From positions 12,319,721-12,383,720 of the forward strand of contig NW_025062479.1 in assembly GCF_000002995.4 (NCBI RefSeq): 64,000 bases of DNA. Reading direction: 5' to 3'. The stretch's first letter is position 1; each line of letters starts with the position of its first letter. This DNA comes from Brugia malayi (Eukaryota; Nematoda; Chromadorea; Rhabditida; Onchocercidae). The position numbers and the translations under genes are program-made. Below, piece after piece: positions 52,201 through 63,277 of this stretch. The notes under the pieces are model-generated. The model ran no database searches and was not told the origin of the DNA. It saw nothing but the letters and a program-made list of their open reading frames with translations.

Positions 52201-55200
52201 TAGAGAATTAATGAGTGCTACCAAATAATTCCGTTGAGGGCTTATTCATTTTGTTTTTTTTTATTTTTTTTCACCAATTAGTTCCTACTAGCTTGTTTTA
52301 CCTAGACTAGCCGGACTACTTTGATATTTTGATTTACGACTGACTTAGCAAATTAATTTATGAGTAACTGCATAACATTGTTTGCCTCTCCTATTGCCTA
52401 TCAGTGTATTTTCACTATACGAAAAGCTTAAGCTGAAATTACTTACAGAATTCGTTCTTGACAGAAGATGACTGCAAGAATGCATGTCCTGTTTATGAGA
52501 ATCCGTGTGGCAGTGGAGAACCGCTTCTGATGAATGGTAAACCGAAGAGATGTAATCCGGAAGAGCGTTGCCCCCAGATGCACTACTGCCACATTGGAGC
52601 AAATGAGACAGAGAACTTCTGCTGCCGCAAGAGTACGTACGGTCTCTTCATCTTTCAAAAGCAATCGAAGCCATATCATACAACAGAATTTCATCGCAGA
52701 CTTAATTTCAAATCAACTGGGTCAGCTAGTGCATAGAAGAGAAATTTGGATAATCCTTCTCCCGAACTTGACTTACTGCTTGTTAAGTTTTAGGGCTGAA
52801 ATAACATTAAATTTCGGGTCGGCATATGACAGCGCTGTCTATTAAAAAGAATGGTGCTGTAACAATTGCAGTGACAATTACCCGAAAGCTGTGAAGTGAG
52901 GGAATCCCACTAATAGACTAACACAACGATAAAGTGAAAATGTCAAAATACAAGAACAACGGATGATAACTGTGGGACTAATCAGTAAGGAAATGCAGTG
53001 AAGAATAATGCGCATTGAGACTCATATTTAAATGCTTTACGCCTTATGAGTAAAACAATTCATTGCAGACGGGAACCCGTGTGATCAACCGATGAACCAG
53101 GGAGAAGGACAGTCTTTGCTTTTAAGATATTATTATGATAAGGATACCTATCGATGCCGCGAGTTTGCTTATCTTGGCTCAAAGGGGAATGCGAATAATT
53201 TTTTGAATGAAGAAGATTGTGAAGCAACGTGTCCTGGTAAGTTCCAAATTTTCAGGAATCACAAGTCCTCCAGAATCTCTGGTTTCTTCAAGATTCTGAG
53301 TTTTTTCAGAAGTATCAGTAAAGCGCTTAATTATTCAAAAGTAAAATGTGTCCTGCAGACTTATCAAAACCATCAAATATCACTGATGTCTTTTCTATGC
53401 GGAAAAAAATCACGAAATAGTTTTTCCAGTGATACCAAATCCATGTGCGTATGGTAGACCACTTACAAATGGTCAAAACGAACCGATAATTTGTGGTGGT
53501 AGTGAAAGCTGTCCAGAAGATTACTATTGCCATATTGGGAGTTCTCCGGAAACGACAAACTGTTGTCCAGGATGTTTGTTTTTATCTTTTTATAGATGCG
53601 TTTGTTGTTAGCTTTGCTTTCTTTCATTGGAATGGTACTCATTGTTATCATTTTAATGCAGAAGTGACAAGACAATGAAACTAATTGTCTTCACAATTAA
53701 AAAATTATGTCTTAAAAAAACTTAGAAGACATACTCTTTCCTTGCAGTCGTCACCTGTCACCTGTAGTTATACTGCTCTCACTAGTAAACTTGATGTTGC
53801 AGCTAATGACACATGTAAGTTGCCATTAGAAATTGGCAAAGGCACTGAACAACTGCAGAGGTGGTACTTTGATCGGAAACAACAAATGTGTCATAAATTT
53901 GTTTATCGCGGCCTTTACGGCAATGCCAACAATTTCATCACACGAGGAATTTGTCAAGAGATTTGCCAGGGTTTCAAATTTCACAAACTCAATAAAACGA
54001 AAATTTTTTTTTGGTTGAATTTGCATGTCCCTCAATTTTTCCTTATCTGCCACTGAGTTACTGGTATTGTAGTCTCGATATTTTGTGATAGGGGATTGGA
54101 AAAAGTAAGGGAGCGATGGAAATCTGGTCACTGATGGTCAGTGATCTAATGAATACTTTGCATTGTATATTTTGTTCAGAAATGAATCCATGTGGAAATG
54201 GAACACCATTGGTCGATAAGGAGGGAAGGCGAATTTCTTGCAAAGCAAGTGGATCAGATGATTGTCCGAACGGTTATTTCTGTCATGGAGGGTCATCATC
54301 TTTAACGACACAGTGTTGTTCTCGACAAGGTAAGCTTCTTCCTTAAAAAATTCTGGTGTCAAATGCAAGCTGTTCCTGCGGAATAATTGGAATTGTTGTT
54401 TCTAGAAACAAAAAAGTCATTAGCCAAGAAGATGGAAAAAAATCACTTAATCATAAAAATGGGAAGTGAAGGAAGAAGAAAAACAGACAAGTAATAAAAT
54501 AAACGTGACTATTTTTCATTTAACATTTTTGCGAGCTCTTTTAGGAAGAAATATTTCAGTTAAGAATCCATGTGAACAGGTAATGTCCATTGGATATGGC
54601 AGTGAAGAGATTCTACGGTGGTTCTACGATGCGAATTATAAAAAGTGCTTGGAATTTACTTACGGTGGTTTGGGCGGTAATGAAAATAATTTCCTTTCAA
54701 AGAAAAGCTGTGAGGAATCTTGCAGAGGTAATTTTGTCTGTAAATTAGGGCGACGATGAAAAAGTTTAGAAATTGTCAGAGTATGCTTTAACAAAGTACG
54801 ACATTCAACAAATCAATATTGGTCAGATCTAATTGTATTCAGGACAAAAGGATTATTGTCCTCATGGCGATCCACTTATGGAAGCATCCGGGAAGGCTTT
54901 AGTCAAGTGTGGAGTAGATGATGCGTGCCCGCGTGGATTCATATGCAACATGATCGATGAAAAAAATGCCACAGCGTGTTGTCAGGTGACTTGAAAGTCC
55001 TTTCCAAAAGAAAATATAGTCCTTAATCTGAGGGTGCTAATTTCGAGCGTTAATTTTATGCCAAAGAATAAATCATTCATTCATTCAGTACGTCTTACTA
55101 AGTTTCACTTCTACAGGATCCTGCAAATTTCTGTCTACAGCCAATGGACCCAGGACGACAATGTAAGGAATTTGAAACGCGATATGGATATGATCCAGAA

Positions 55201-55483
55201 TTAGATGACTGTGTCTATTACCAGTATGGAGGTATTTGCTTTTATTGATTGACGAAGTTCATTTTTTGGTAATAACAACAAACCAAAGCTAAAGTATACG
55301 AAGTTCATTAAAAATCAAAATCAACTCCAGTTTTGCAACTTTAATTGTGATCATGACGTATAATCTAAAATATCGTTGGTCTACTGCAGAATGACTTCTC
55401 TCAATTATACAGGTTGTGGTGGTACACTGAATAATTTTGAAACACTGGAAAAGTGTACCGAAATTTGTTGCAAGAACGATTAA
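49266..55483 (+). CDS. Secreted protein with seven lustrin-type and seven Kunitz domains
   Basis: Seventeen exons: 49266-49416, 49504-49791, 50129-50293, 50518-50685, 50858-50992, 51404-51586, 51706-51855, 51964-52088, 52449-52632, 53069-53236, 53430-53573, 53803-53970, 54180-54329, 54545-54727, 54843-54985, 55117-55231, 55413-55483; 896 aa. A hydrophobic signal peptide (MSYSLWYTLLSACASVML) is followed by a short two-Cys segment and a Ser/Thr-rich, probably O-glycosylated stretch (about 55-146). Then lustrin-type Cys-rich repeats (pattern C..C..CP.G..CHIG..CC) alternate with Kunitz domains, L1-K1 to L7-K7. K1-K6 lack Kunitz Cys 2 and 4, the pair that braces the inhibitory loop; K7 has all six, with Lys at P1 (GRQCKEF). 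Most domain borders are phase-1 introns, as in exon-shuffled proteins. One intron starts with GC. Nematode Kunitz multidomain proteins serve in cuticle, moulting and matrix; this role is inferred, and inhibition is likely only for K7. Confidence 0.92.
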
Positions 55484-58400
55484 ATAATGATTCGACAAAA
55501 ATTTCAACTGTGGCTTTTGGATTTGTAAATCAGTGATTATTACCCTTTTCCTTAAATTACTTAATAATTATGACAATAATGGCATTTTTAGCGAAGGAAG
55601 AAAACAATGATGAAATGTTGGCCCAATCTGAGCATTAAATTATGATTGAAAATGAGACCAAGCCTTAAAATCGAGAAGTTAGGAATGAAAAGCAAATTGC
55701 ACAAAATTTGTTTTTAAGCTATCGCCTCGAGAATTTACAGCTGAATTGTTTGCGATTTGAATCACTATATCAAGAAAGTAATTATTTATTTAATTGGTGT
55801 TAGCCAGAAGTATAGGTGTAAATGAGTACAAATACTTGTTTTAAGCACTCAGTGATATTCACGAGACTGTCCTTCCCCTTTAGCAGTCGAATACTTGCTG
55901 GAATCACGACATGATATCACGAGATGATGCCCCATAATGCTCACTGCTGTTAATAGCATAGAAGTTTTTAAGTGGCCCAAGCGTATTAGGAGATTTAACT
56001 AACTGGTGTACATTCGATCGAAATTGTAAAATAGTACTTCGGTTTACTAGTATTGCTACCAACGTTGCACTATAAGTTGTGCCTTTTGTGAGAAGTCGAA
56101 ACTAAGTCATTTATATTGGGCTCAGTTTTCATTCTTCATATTACATTTCGTGTAAATATGAGTATAAATTTCATTAACCTGTATCATATTAGTCATTGTC
56201 TTCCTATTAACTTAGACAAGTATGATTTGTTCATTTGATTCCAAATGAAAATACAATTTGAATATTTGTCTAAAATCACACTTTTCCTTGGAAGCTAAAG
56301 TGTTGTTGGTTCGATATTGTTCTTTAAATAAACCATCAAATTTAACTATTTAAAGCTCTTCACTACTTAAAATCCTAAGCGGCAGCACTTCGACGATTAC
56401 GGACAGTAATTTCAATTTTCATCAAATAGGACAACCGTGAAGCGCATTCAATTATAGTCTAGTAGTAATAATTCGTGCTTAGCATGATGACCTATTTGTG
56501 TCCAGTTTTCCAATTATTTAAAATGGCTGCCTAATTTCGGATGAATTGGCACGGTATCAGTATTTATCTTTGGTAATGCAGAAGAGTGGTAATTTTTTTG
56601 AACTTATAAATTCGAACATTGGAAGCTTCACACTACCACTAATGAAAATGGAATAATGCACGCGGAAAAAAGAATTTCTCACATTGGATGCAAGTCACAA
56701 CAAAAGTGCAGCATGCAACTTTGCTATGTTTCCCAAATGATGCCTGCTGTCGATTTTGTCCAAGCGAAAGGCTAAAAAATTCCAAAGCGCTGGAGAATTT
56801 CATATTTGAAGAAAAAACGCTTTATCGGACGAAGTGAAGTTGATGCAAAAAGCATTACATCAATCTCTTTCTATTCTTTACTTTTGAGAGGCTTTGTCTT
56901 TATGTATGAAACTTTCCTCTATTGCATTTCATGTTTGCAAATGCAAGTCCAATATCACTTCTTTATTATATAACTGGGGCAGTAGAAAGTTAATACGGTC
57001 CATGTGCAGCTGTTTGTCTTTTCGTCTTGGACCTTTCCGTGTTATACTTCAGCATGTCGCTAGGCTGCTAATTTGTGACAAAGTGATGGTAACTCTTTAA
57101 AAATACATAGGTATCTTTGTGAAAAGAAGTACAGTTGAAATGAGATGAAGAAGCTACGCGACGTACGTCCTTTATCACAGTTCTCACTTTTAGTTTTGTT
57201 CAATATCTATAGGCGAATGTGGTTGTCTCATTCTCAAGGCTCGAAGCTAAGGACTGGCTTACAACTGAACAATTACTTCTTCCAGAAATACTGATCTGTG
57301 TCCTGAAAATGTTTCAAGATATTTATATGAACATTTGTTAAAGAAAAAAGACAAGTTGTTATCCCATAGAGGCGGCAATTGCTAAACGATGACAAAATAC
57401 GAGAAAATATCTGAAAAAGCTCATTTTTTTTTTTTTGCAATTTTAAATACGAGCTTTATTTATTGGAGTTGGCGAGAAGACTTGCATCGCATTTGGATTG
57501 GTAAATGTTATGTCATAGATACTAATCGTCGCAGTCAGGGAAGCTTGGAGGACGGTTTGACTGGCTAATCCATCGGTGCCAGGAGGTGGCTTACCATTGT
57601 CATCGACCTATTTACCGTTTCTGCTCTCTTATCGATGAAATGCGGAATGTAATGAACCTCTTCTGCCGGACATTATTTGAATTTGTCTACCTTACAATAG
57701 CACAAGACGATTATTACTCATTCTTCTGAGTGCCCGTTGAATACCACGTTTTATTCCCATTTTAGCAATATATTCCTGAATGTTTAGTTCTCTTTTGGAA
57801 ATTAACTTCAGCTTTAAAGAAATATTAAAATCTTAACGACAATTTCAGTTGCACAGTTGAGGATGCTGAACAGACTTTGAATGGCCTAGGTTGGAGGTAA
57901 CAAGTATTTTTGGCGGATTAGTCACAGTAAAATCCATTATACTTTAATAAAAGTTCAAAATTTAAAAAGTGAATATTGTTTTAGATTGTACAAAGGATGG
58001 TTTAAAATCATTTTTATAATACGATAGAATGAAGCAACTAAAATAAATTCATAACATTTTACTAAACCGGGATGCATTTTCGTCCTGCTTTTGCTTTCTC
58101 TCTTTCTCTCTCTGTCTTGCCTTTTTTCCTTTCTTTCCAAACACTTCATGATGTAAATGTCGGAGAATTTGCTATTGAATTCCTGTTAGCAATAAATAAA
58201 TACGTCATCTGCATTTATGTGTCAAGTTACTTTTGCAAGTTAATATGCAGTGAGAAGTAACAACATGCAATCTGGAAATCTATGAACAGCTTCTCATTTC
58301 GTTCTATTCCAGCTTTTCAAAAACTGCACACTTAATCTCTCATAGAAGATAGTCTCTTTCCGTTTAAATCGGACTTCTGCTGAATAGATGACGTTATCCC

Positions 58401-59985
58401 AGTCGGCATAAAAAGCACGTTTTTCCGTCAAATTTCGAAACACGTGTTTAATAGGAATATTTGCGAATGAGAGAGACGAAGATTTTATGAATCCGTTTTA
58501 GATGTGACTAGAAAGTTAAAACAAAACGTTCTGTGCGAAGACTTCATGCGTATCCGTTCATTTCTATTTTGGAGATATCTCCAGTAGTATAACAAGGAAT
58601 CAAGCATCAATTTCAATCCTGTTTCAAAAGTGCTCTTGTTTGTTGTTTTTATCCTCGAAAAGTCAATTTGTTCACACGTCAGTTTAAAAATTCATTCAGT
58701 AATTTTTAGACTTTTTCTCAATATTTTCATGCTCATTTATACTGTCCCATATTAGTTGGTCTTTTGTGCTTTTGTCCACATGCCAGATTGGCGAAATAAC
58801 TGAAGTAAATCAAATTACTAAAGTTTAGTCAAAATAACTGATTAATGATCCAATATTTCAAGCCTTGAGGGGAATACCAATTAGTTGGTTACCAGAAAAA
58901 GGAATCGCTGCGGGGTAATGTATGCTACTCCCTGCAAAACAGTTTACGCTCTTCAACCTAAACTCCTTTTTCTCACAGTGGCGCACCAAATTTTTTGTAC
59001 AGTCGGTTCATGCAATAGGAAAGTCATGGCATTATGTAGCTCGAATGAAAATTAGGTTGAGGTTTGAAAGTTGGACAAACAGTAGCAAGTTTAGCAGTGA
59101 AGAAGGAATAGAGGGAATTTCATGAGCTTTTTTCAAAATGCTTTTGCTGCTTCAAAGTGTAAAGCATTATTGAAACTTGATAGTTAAGGACTTTTGACCT
59201 TACCAATGAGCGTATTTCAGTTTCGATGTCTTCTGAAATAAGAATCAAATCCCATAAACTTTTCTTTTACTTATTAATTATCTATCTGAACCAAAGACCT
59301 ATAAGTCCTTTTGTGTGAGCCAAGATGTTCATTATAACTAGTTTTGAGTTTTTAAAACATCACTGAGACATTAAAAACGGAAATTTCACAAGAAGGTGAG
59401 TTCGTACCGTCTCTACAAGGAAGTGCTCTAAGGAAAGCAAAAAAATAGTCTTCCTCTCAACTTTACAATTAGTTCCTCTTTTTATTCGTCATCTAATCTT
59501 TTACGACTTCATTGGACCTGCTAGTAACACTTCAAAGCAGTGCTGAGCTCTTTCTGAGAGCATTTTTAATCTATGACTTTGCAGCCAACCTCCGAAAAGT
59601 TCTCGAATAAGAAAGTTTGTAGAAGGAAATCGAAGAATTTCAAATTGTCTCTTTTTGAGCGAAATTCTTTTTTGCTATGACAAAATTAATGAAAAATTCA
59701 AGATTTTCGTACACTCCTCAATTTATTACTATTATTAACAGAATGAGTTAGGTTTTCAAATCTTAACTGATTTCTGAAATTGACCTTGTATGAATCAAAT
59801 AGTTCCAGACTCACTCTTGTCATTCCTTTTTCTGAATGTTTCGTCAGTTTCCTTTGTTAGTTTGTCCATCTTCTAAGAAACAATGAACTAAAACTTCCTG
59901 GTGAGAGGAATCGTTTGATCCTTGCTTTCTGCTTTCTCTTTCAACTCATTACAGCAACACAGCTGTAGTCATTTTTATTCCCTTT

Positions 59986-60444
59986 TCAAGGAATAAGATT
60001 GATCCCTTCCGAATTTGGGTCCTTCACCTCAAAAATGCGGTATTTTTGGTAGAGTGTGGTAGCGACAGCAGCACGTGAACCCAGAAATGAAAACAGCAAC
60101 CTGAGGATAGAGAAACTGCTGATGCATTTAACCTTTCTTACGTCATCACAGCGCTGAATTTGCATGCAGTTGCGCTGTTGAGTGTGACATGGGCCAAGAG
60201 ACAAACCTGTCTTAGTTAAGCAAACTTGACCTCTCACGACACCTGAAATACCGGTAGAAATATCTTTGCTTCTGCTGGTTAGTTCAGAGGCTGAATATAT
60301 TTCCTTATTACTGGACCCATTTCTCCATCCTATTTTCCAAATTTCGACAAAAGCGGAGCAACGAGGAAAGCACTCTATTTCAAATGCCTTCAAATCAAGG
60401 TCATTCAACGAAAGAGCGAAAACCTGTATTTTTAAAAGACACAT
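59986..60444 (-). CDS. Unassigned 152-codon open reading frame
   Basis: An uninterrupted frame from an ATG at 60444 to a stop at 59986. The product contains one hydrophobic stretch (SFSILRLLFSFLGSRAAVA) and scattered cysteines, and resembles no family I know. In DNA this AT-rich such a length is uncommon but can arise by chance, and there is no splice, signal peptide or poly(A) support. Listed as hypothetical only. Confidence 0.12.
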   Translation of the reverse strand: MCLLKIQVFALSLNDLDLKAFEIECFPRCSAFVEIWKIGWRNGSSNKEIYSASELTSRSKDISTGISGVVRGQVCLTKTGLSLGPCHTQQRNCMQIQRCDDVRKVKCISSFSILRLLFSFLGSRAAVATTLYQKYRIFEVKDPNSEGINLIP

Positions 60445-61023
60445 TGTTTAAATATCCGGTCTAACGCAGAAAACTTGATTTTAAAACTACGATAGGAAGA
60501 AAGAATAATTGAATTCAGCAGGCTTAGAAAGAGATATTATTTTAATGAAAATTAAAAATGAAGTCAATAAAGAGTTTTATAAAGACACGAAATAGCATGA
60601 GCAACGCGCTACTAATATTGGTTCTGTTTGGAAACTATCCGCTGATGTCGTGACTGTACAGCCTCTTTGCAAGCGAATTGAATAGATAAATCCATCCTCT
60701 TCTTTTAATATATATTTGTTCAAAGATTACAAAGCGACAGCAAGACCCAATCAGTCATCCTTACGGAAAGTAGGCGCGAATTCGTACTTCCACATTCCCT
60801 TCGTGCATCATTGCCTTTCCCGTCTCTCCGTTCTGCATCAGAAAAGAAAAGTAGTAGGAGATATCTGTTACTAGAAGAGAAGTGTTTGAAAAGTATATAA
60901 AAACGAAAAGTGAAATTGAATGAGCAATTGTCTCCACCCTACGAGTGACAGCGATAGGTGTGATCTTCTACATAACTCCTGAATTGAAGTGATCCAAAGT
61001 TGTCAGATTATAACAAGAGCGCT

Positions 61024-61085
61024 CGTAACGACGATGACGACTGTGACGATAATGGTGACGACGACGATGTTGGTGACGAGATTAT
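61024..61085. repeat. GAC/GAT triplet-rich low-complexity patch
   Basis: An imperfect purine-pyrimidine triplet array (GACGATGACGACTGTGACGA and similar) lying upstream of the ADAMTS start. It has stops in the Asp-reading frame context and no start, so it is probably non-coding 5' sequence. Confidence 0.6.
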
Positions 61086-61407
61086 CGAAGCGATAACTAT
61101 CACAGCACAGCAGCTCTTCTAAATCACCTGTCCTTCTGAATCATGCAAATGTATTCCCCTTGCTCGTACTTATGCTAGTGATGGAACCAGTCTTTGTTAT
61201 TTGAACTGAAATAGCCAATGGTGGATGTATTTGCTACGACTACAGTCACACACAATCTTCAGTTAGGGACGTGCCAGTATCGGCGCTTGCTGCTGTCTAG
61301 TCAGTTTTTTATCTACGGTTTGGTCCTGAAGACCTGTAATCTATGATTTAAAATCAGCTTTACGACGACTGATCGACATTTTGAAGTGACACAGTGATCA
61401 TTTACGG

Positions 61408-63277
61408 ATGAACGACTTCATATGCAGTAGCATCGGCATTTTTCTATTTTTTTCTCCACTCATCACTTTTGTTCAGGTAAGCATAATGCTATGCTCAAAC
61501 GTTTTGCAAACTGCTTGCTGCTTACTTTCCTCATCCATTTTCTGTAGTCGTAACAGAAGAATTATATGTTTGACAATAAATCTTGAAAACAAATGGAAGA
61601 ATTTGAGAAATGAGAGCTTTAACGATTGCTTATGAATGGAGTCCTGCGAGAGGATGGGGTTGAAAAAAATCCGAATAGATGTCAAAAAGTATACTGTTAA
61701 TTATTTAAAGCTCGGAAAGATCTCGGTTGTATCTGTTCTCGGATTCCATTTCATTCATTGGACATCTTTCATTGTTCATCGAGCCTTCAGGAATGACCCA
61801 AAGTCTTTTGGAAAGTAAGAAGCGGATAATATAAAGATGTTTTTTGCTTTACAAAGCGAAAATAGAATAAATCATCGAGTTGCATCACTCAGAAGCATAA
61901 TTTTTAATTTAATACATCATTTCTAGTAATATTGGTGATCGAACGGAGACAAATTTGAATGAATTAGCTCTTGAATCTACTCATTAAAACTAGAGTAAAA
62001 AGGTGTAATGAGCACTGTTTTCAGTTTCATTCATCAAAAGCGCGTGAAATTTTCCCATTTGCAGAATTTTCATCATCGCTTAACGAAACGAGAACTGCAA
62101 CAAATTTTCGCCGTATCTAATCACAACGACGTGCCAGAATACGCGCTGATCGATGTTAGCAGGAAGGAATTCAGTGATGGTACCGTGCATTTATTATTCA
62201 ATGCTTGGGATCAGAAATTTCACGTCGATCTCAAGCGTAACCTCAAACTACTCAGTCCTCATTTGGTAAATTACCTTAAAATGTAACTGCTACGACACGT
62301 AACGCTTGTTAGCTTGATTGCCCTCTTTCATCTTCATTTCCGTTGTTTTCATTACAGAATAAGAGTCAGAACTGATTGTTCTGCAAGAAAAAAAAATGCG
62401 AAGTTACTTCTTTGTCAAATAGTTCTTTATGAATTGCAAAAAATGATTGGTTTTTCAACCGATTGAAATGAACAGAATGGTTAATGTATTATCCGTTATT
62501 AATGATATTCAAAGACACGAGTCAAGAATGTGTTCTACTTTAAGTCTTCGTCAATAAACCTTTTATTTTGCTCTTTCGCTGTTGTTGAAGGATTAATCAA
62601 AAATAAGTGGAATTTCTGTATTTTATTGCCTCGGGACAACAATAAATTTTGCTGTGAATTGCGTGATTTATAATGCATGTATTTTATAAATCACGCAATT
62701 CTGGATTAGTCAACTTTGATGTCATTGTTGGTGTAATGAAAGTTTTTGTAAACAAGAAAAGGACTGAGCACATGGCTTTATCGAGGACGAATTTAGATCT
62801 CGGTGGTGCGTGACGGCAGCAGAAGTTCCAGAAGTCAGGGATTACCGACACATCTGAAAGCAGATTGTCACTTCCATGGAAAAGTATTATCACACGATAA
62901 CGTTTCAGCCGCCATATCCTATTGCGACTATTTGACTGGTACCATTGTGATGGACAATCATTTTCTCTTATTACAAACAGTTCCTCAACGTCTCAGACAT
63001 CTACACCAGGTATGCGGTCGTATGACGATACGAATAAGTATTAGGTGAACAAGCAGGCTTAAATGAGTCATTTCAGGTCAAGCAACATCATATCATATAT
63101 AAACGTGAAGTGGACCCGTCTTCTAACTTGGATGATGCGCCAGAAGGACAGTTACCAAAGCTCAATGATGAGTCGAACGAGAAGGAATTTTGTGACGTTA
63201 GTAAGTCGGTTGATGATGCAATTGGCATGTGCAATAAGGCTACTGCTGCTGCAGGCACAGCTATTGCAGATCCGCTT
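61408..63277 (+). CDS. ADAMTS-type metalloprotease, signal peptide and propeptide (3' part beyond window)
   Basis: Exons 61408-61476, 62065-62265, 62797-63009 and a fourth from 63077 that ends at 63200 or 63277. All junctions are phase 0 up to exon 4. Exon 1 encodes a signal peptide (SIGIFLFFSPLITFVQ). Exons 2-4 match the ADAMTS (M12B) propeptide: VHLLFNAWDQKFHVDL and LLSPHL, then DCHFHGKVLSH and AISYCDYLTGTI, then HHIIYKRE. The lone propeptide Cys and the CHYHG-like block are standard for the family. ADAMTS proteases cut extracellular matrix; the C. elegans members include GON-1 and the ADT proteins, and I cannot tell which this is. No furin site or zinc-binding HExxH helix appears before 64000, so the catalytic and thrombospondin parts lie to the right. 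The fourth exon end is uncertain because two good donors (GTAAGT at 63201, GTAAGC at 63278) are possible. Confidence 0.85.
62656..62701. repeat. Perfect inverted repeat (18-bp arms, 10-nt loop) in an ADAMTS intron
   Basis: GAATTGCGTGATTTATAA (62656-62673) and its exact reverse complement (62684-62701) flank the 10-base spacer TGCATGTATT. It lies about 95 bases before exon 3 of the ADAMTS gene, so it could influence splicing if it folds in the pre-mRNA. Confidence 0.9.

Larger units (their letters stand above)
55484..61407. other. Gene-poor region between Kunitz-lustrin and ADAMTS genes
   Basis: Nearly 6 kb without an exon of recognisable family. AATAAA at 56327-56332 is a possible distant poly(A) signal of the Kunitz gene, but 840 bases is long for this worm. 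The longest open frame in the window (minus, 59986-60444, 152 codons) lies here and remains unassigned. A GAC/GAT triplet-rich patch lies at 61024-61085, about 330 bases before the ADAMTS start codon. Confidence 0.5.
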
